Below are positions 63,974 through 64,000 of a stretch of 64,000 bases of DNA, piece by piece; positions within the stretch are counted from its first letter, which is position 1, and each line of letters begins with the position of its first letter. Location of the stretch: positions 80,418 to 144,417 of the forward strand of contig JAFWQQ010000017.1 of the NCBI GenBank assembly GCA_017545165.1, in the 5' to 3' direction. Origin of the DNA: Oscillospiraceae bacterium. GTDB lineage: Bacteria > Bacillota > Clostridia > Oscillospirales > Oscillospiraceae. Position numbers and translations under genes: made by a program. The notes below the pieces were generated by a model that was not told the DNA's origin, ran no database searches, and worked only from the letters and a program-made list of their open reading frames with translations.

Positions 63974-63992
63974 TTGACACGAGGATTCCTCG
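63974..63992 (+). promoter_or_regulatory. TTGACA box with palindrome at the window edge
   Basis: A consensus TTGACA (63974-63979) is followed at once by CGAGGATTCCTCG (63980-63992), a 6-bp-arm palindrome placed where a promoter spacer with operator would be. The -10 box would fall beyond the window, so this is tentative. The stretch 63834-63973 holds no gene; GTATAC-TGG-GTATAC is at 63915-63929. Confidence 0.35.
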
Positions 63993-64000
63993 TTGCACCG

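Overview
The window is a high-GC Firmicutes chromosome segment, most likely from a spore-forming gut Clostridia of the Oscillospiraceae/Ruminococcaceae type. The evidence is a complete spoIIIA operon, an alpha/beta-type SASP, T-box-controlled tRNA synthetase genes, AAGGAGG ribosome binding sites, and anaerobe features (histidine fermentation with formate-THF ligase, a two-gene SUF system). The lineage is an inference; no rRNA is present. Most genes left of 39 kb lie on the minus strand.

Layout. 0-9.7 kb: start of alaS with its T-box, a DUF4304 protein, a U32 protein, mltG, a tiny Cys/Gly-rich membrane peptide, tmk, a sirtuin, an orphan cyclodeaminase-like protein, prfC, tyrS and a C_GCAxxG_C_C protein behind a second T-box. 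9.7-18.1 kb: a housekeeping operon (asp23-like, nusB, xseA, xseB, ispA, dxs, tlyA, nadK, recN). 18.3-22.8 kb: spoIIIAA-AH. 22.9-26.4 kb: an unknown membrane protein, a HAD phosphatase, a P1B-type ATPase homologue that has lost its catalytic residues, and a SASP gene. 26.5-29.7 kb: an SOS mutagenesis cassette (lexA, a 98-residue unknown, a Y-family polymerase, a YolD-like protein) with two GGAG-N7-CTCC operators at the lexA promoter. 29.7-31.2 kb: moaA and mogA. 31.2-38.9 kb: uvrA, recD2, a DUF2974 hydrolase, a GtrA-like protein and an HTH/PD-(D/E)XK protein; a third GGAG-N7-CTCC palindrome lies in the uvrA leader.

39.0-60.6 kb holds a histidine degradation cluster (hutH, then fhs, hutI, hutU, ftcD, cyclodeaminase). 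It is split by an integrated element of about 13.2 kb (40657-53820). The junctions can be read: a perfect 20-bp inverted repeat, half at each end, would form one bidirectional terminator with a GTTT loop between the convergent hutH and fhs genes if the element were removed. The joined inner ends would form a typical attP with 11/12-matching half-sites around a TTTG core. The element carries a large serine recombinase, a TnpW-like protein, a lone HK97-type major capsid protein, two zinc-ribbon proteins, a P4-type helicase with a separately encoded primase-polymerase, a sigma-region-4-like protein, a repeat-rich noncoding kilobase, an HsdR remnant, and a phosphate cargo (PhoB/PhoR-like pair, HD protein, Na/Pi cotransporter with PhoU domain).

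60.7-64 kb: SufB/D-like and SufC proteins and a C69 dipeptidase. The hut genes together would convert histidine to glutamate, pass the formimino carbon to THF, and could recover ATP by running Fhs towards formate.
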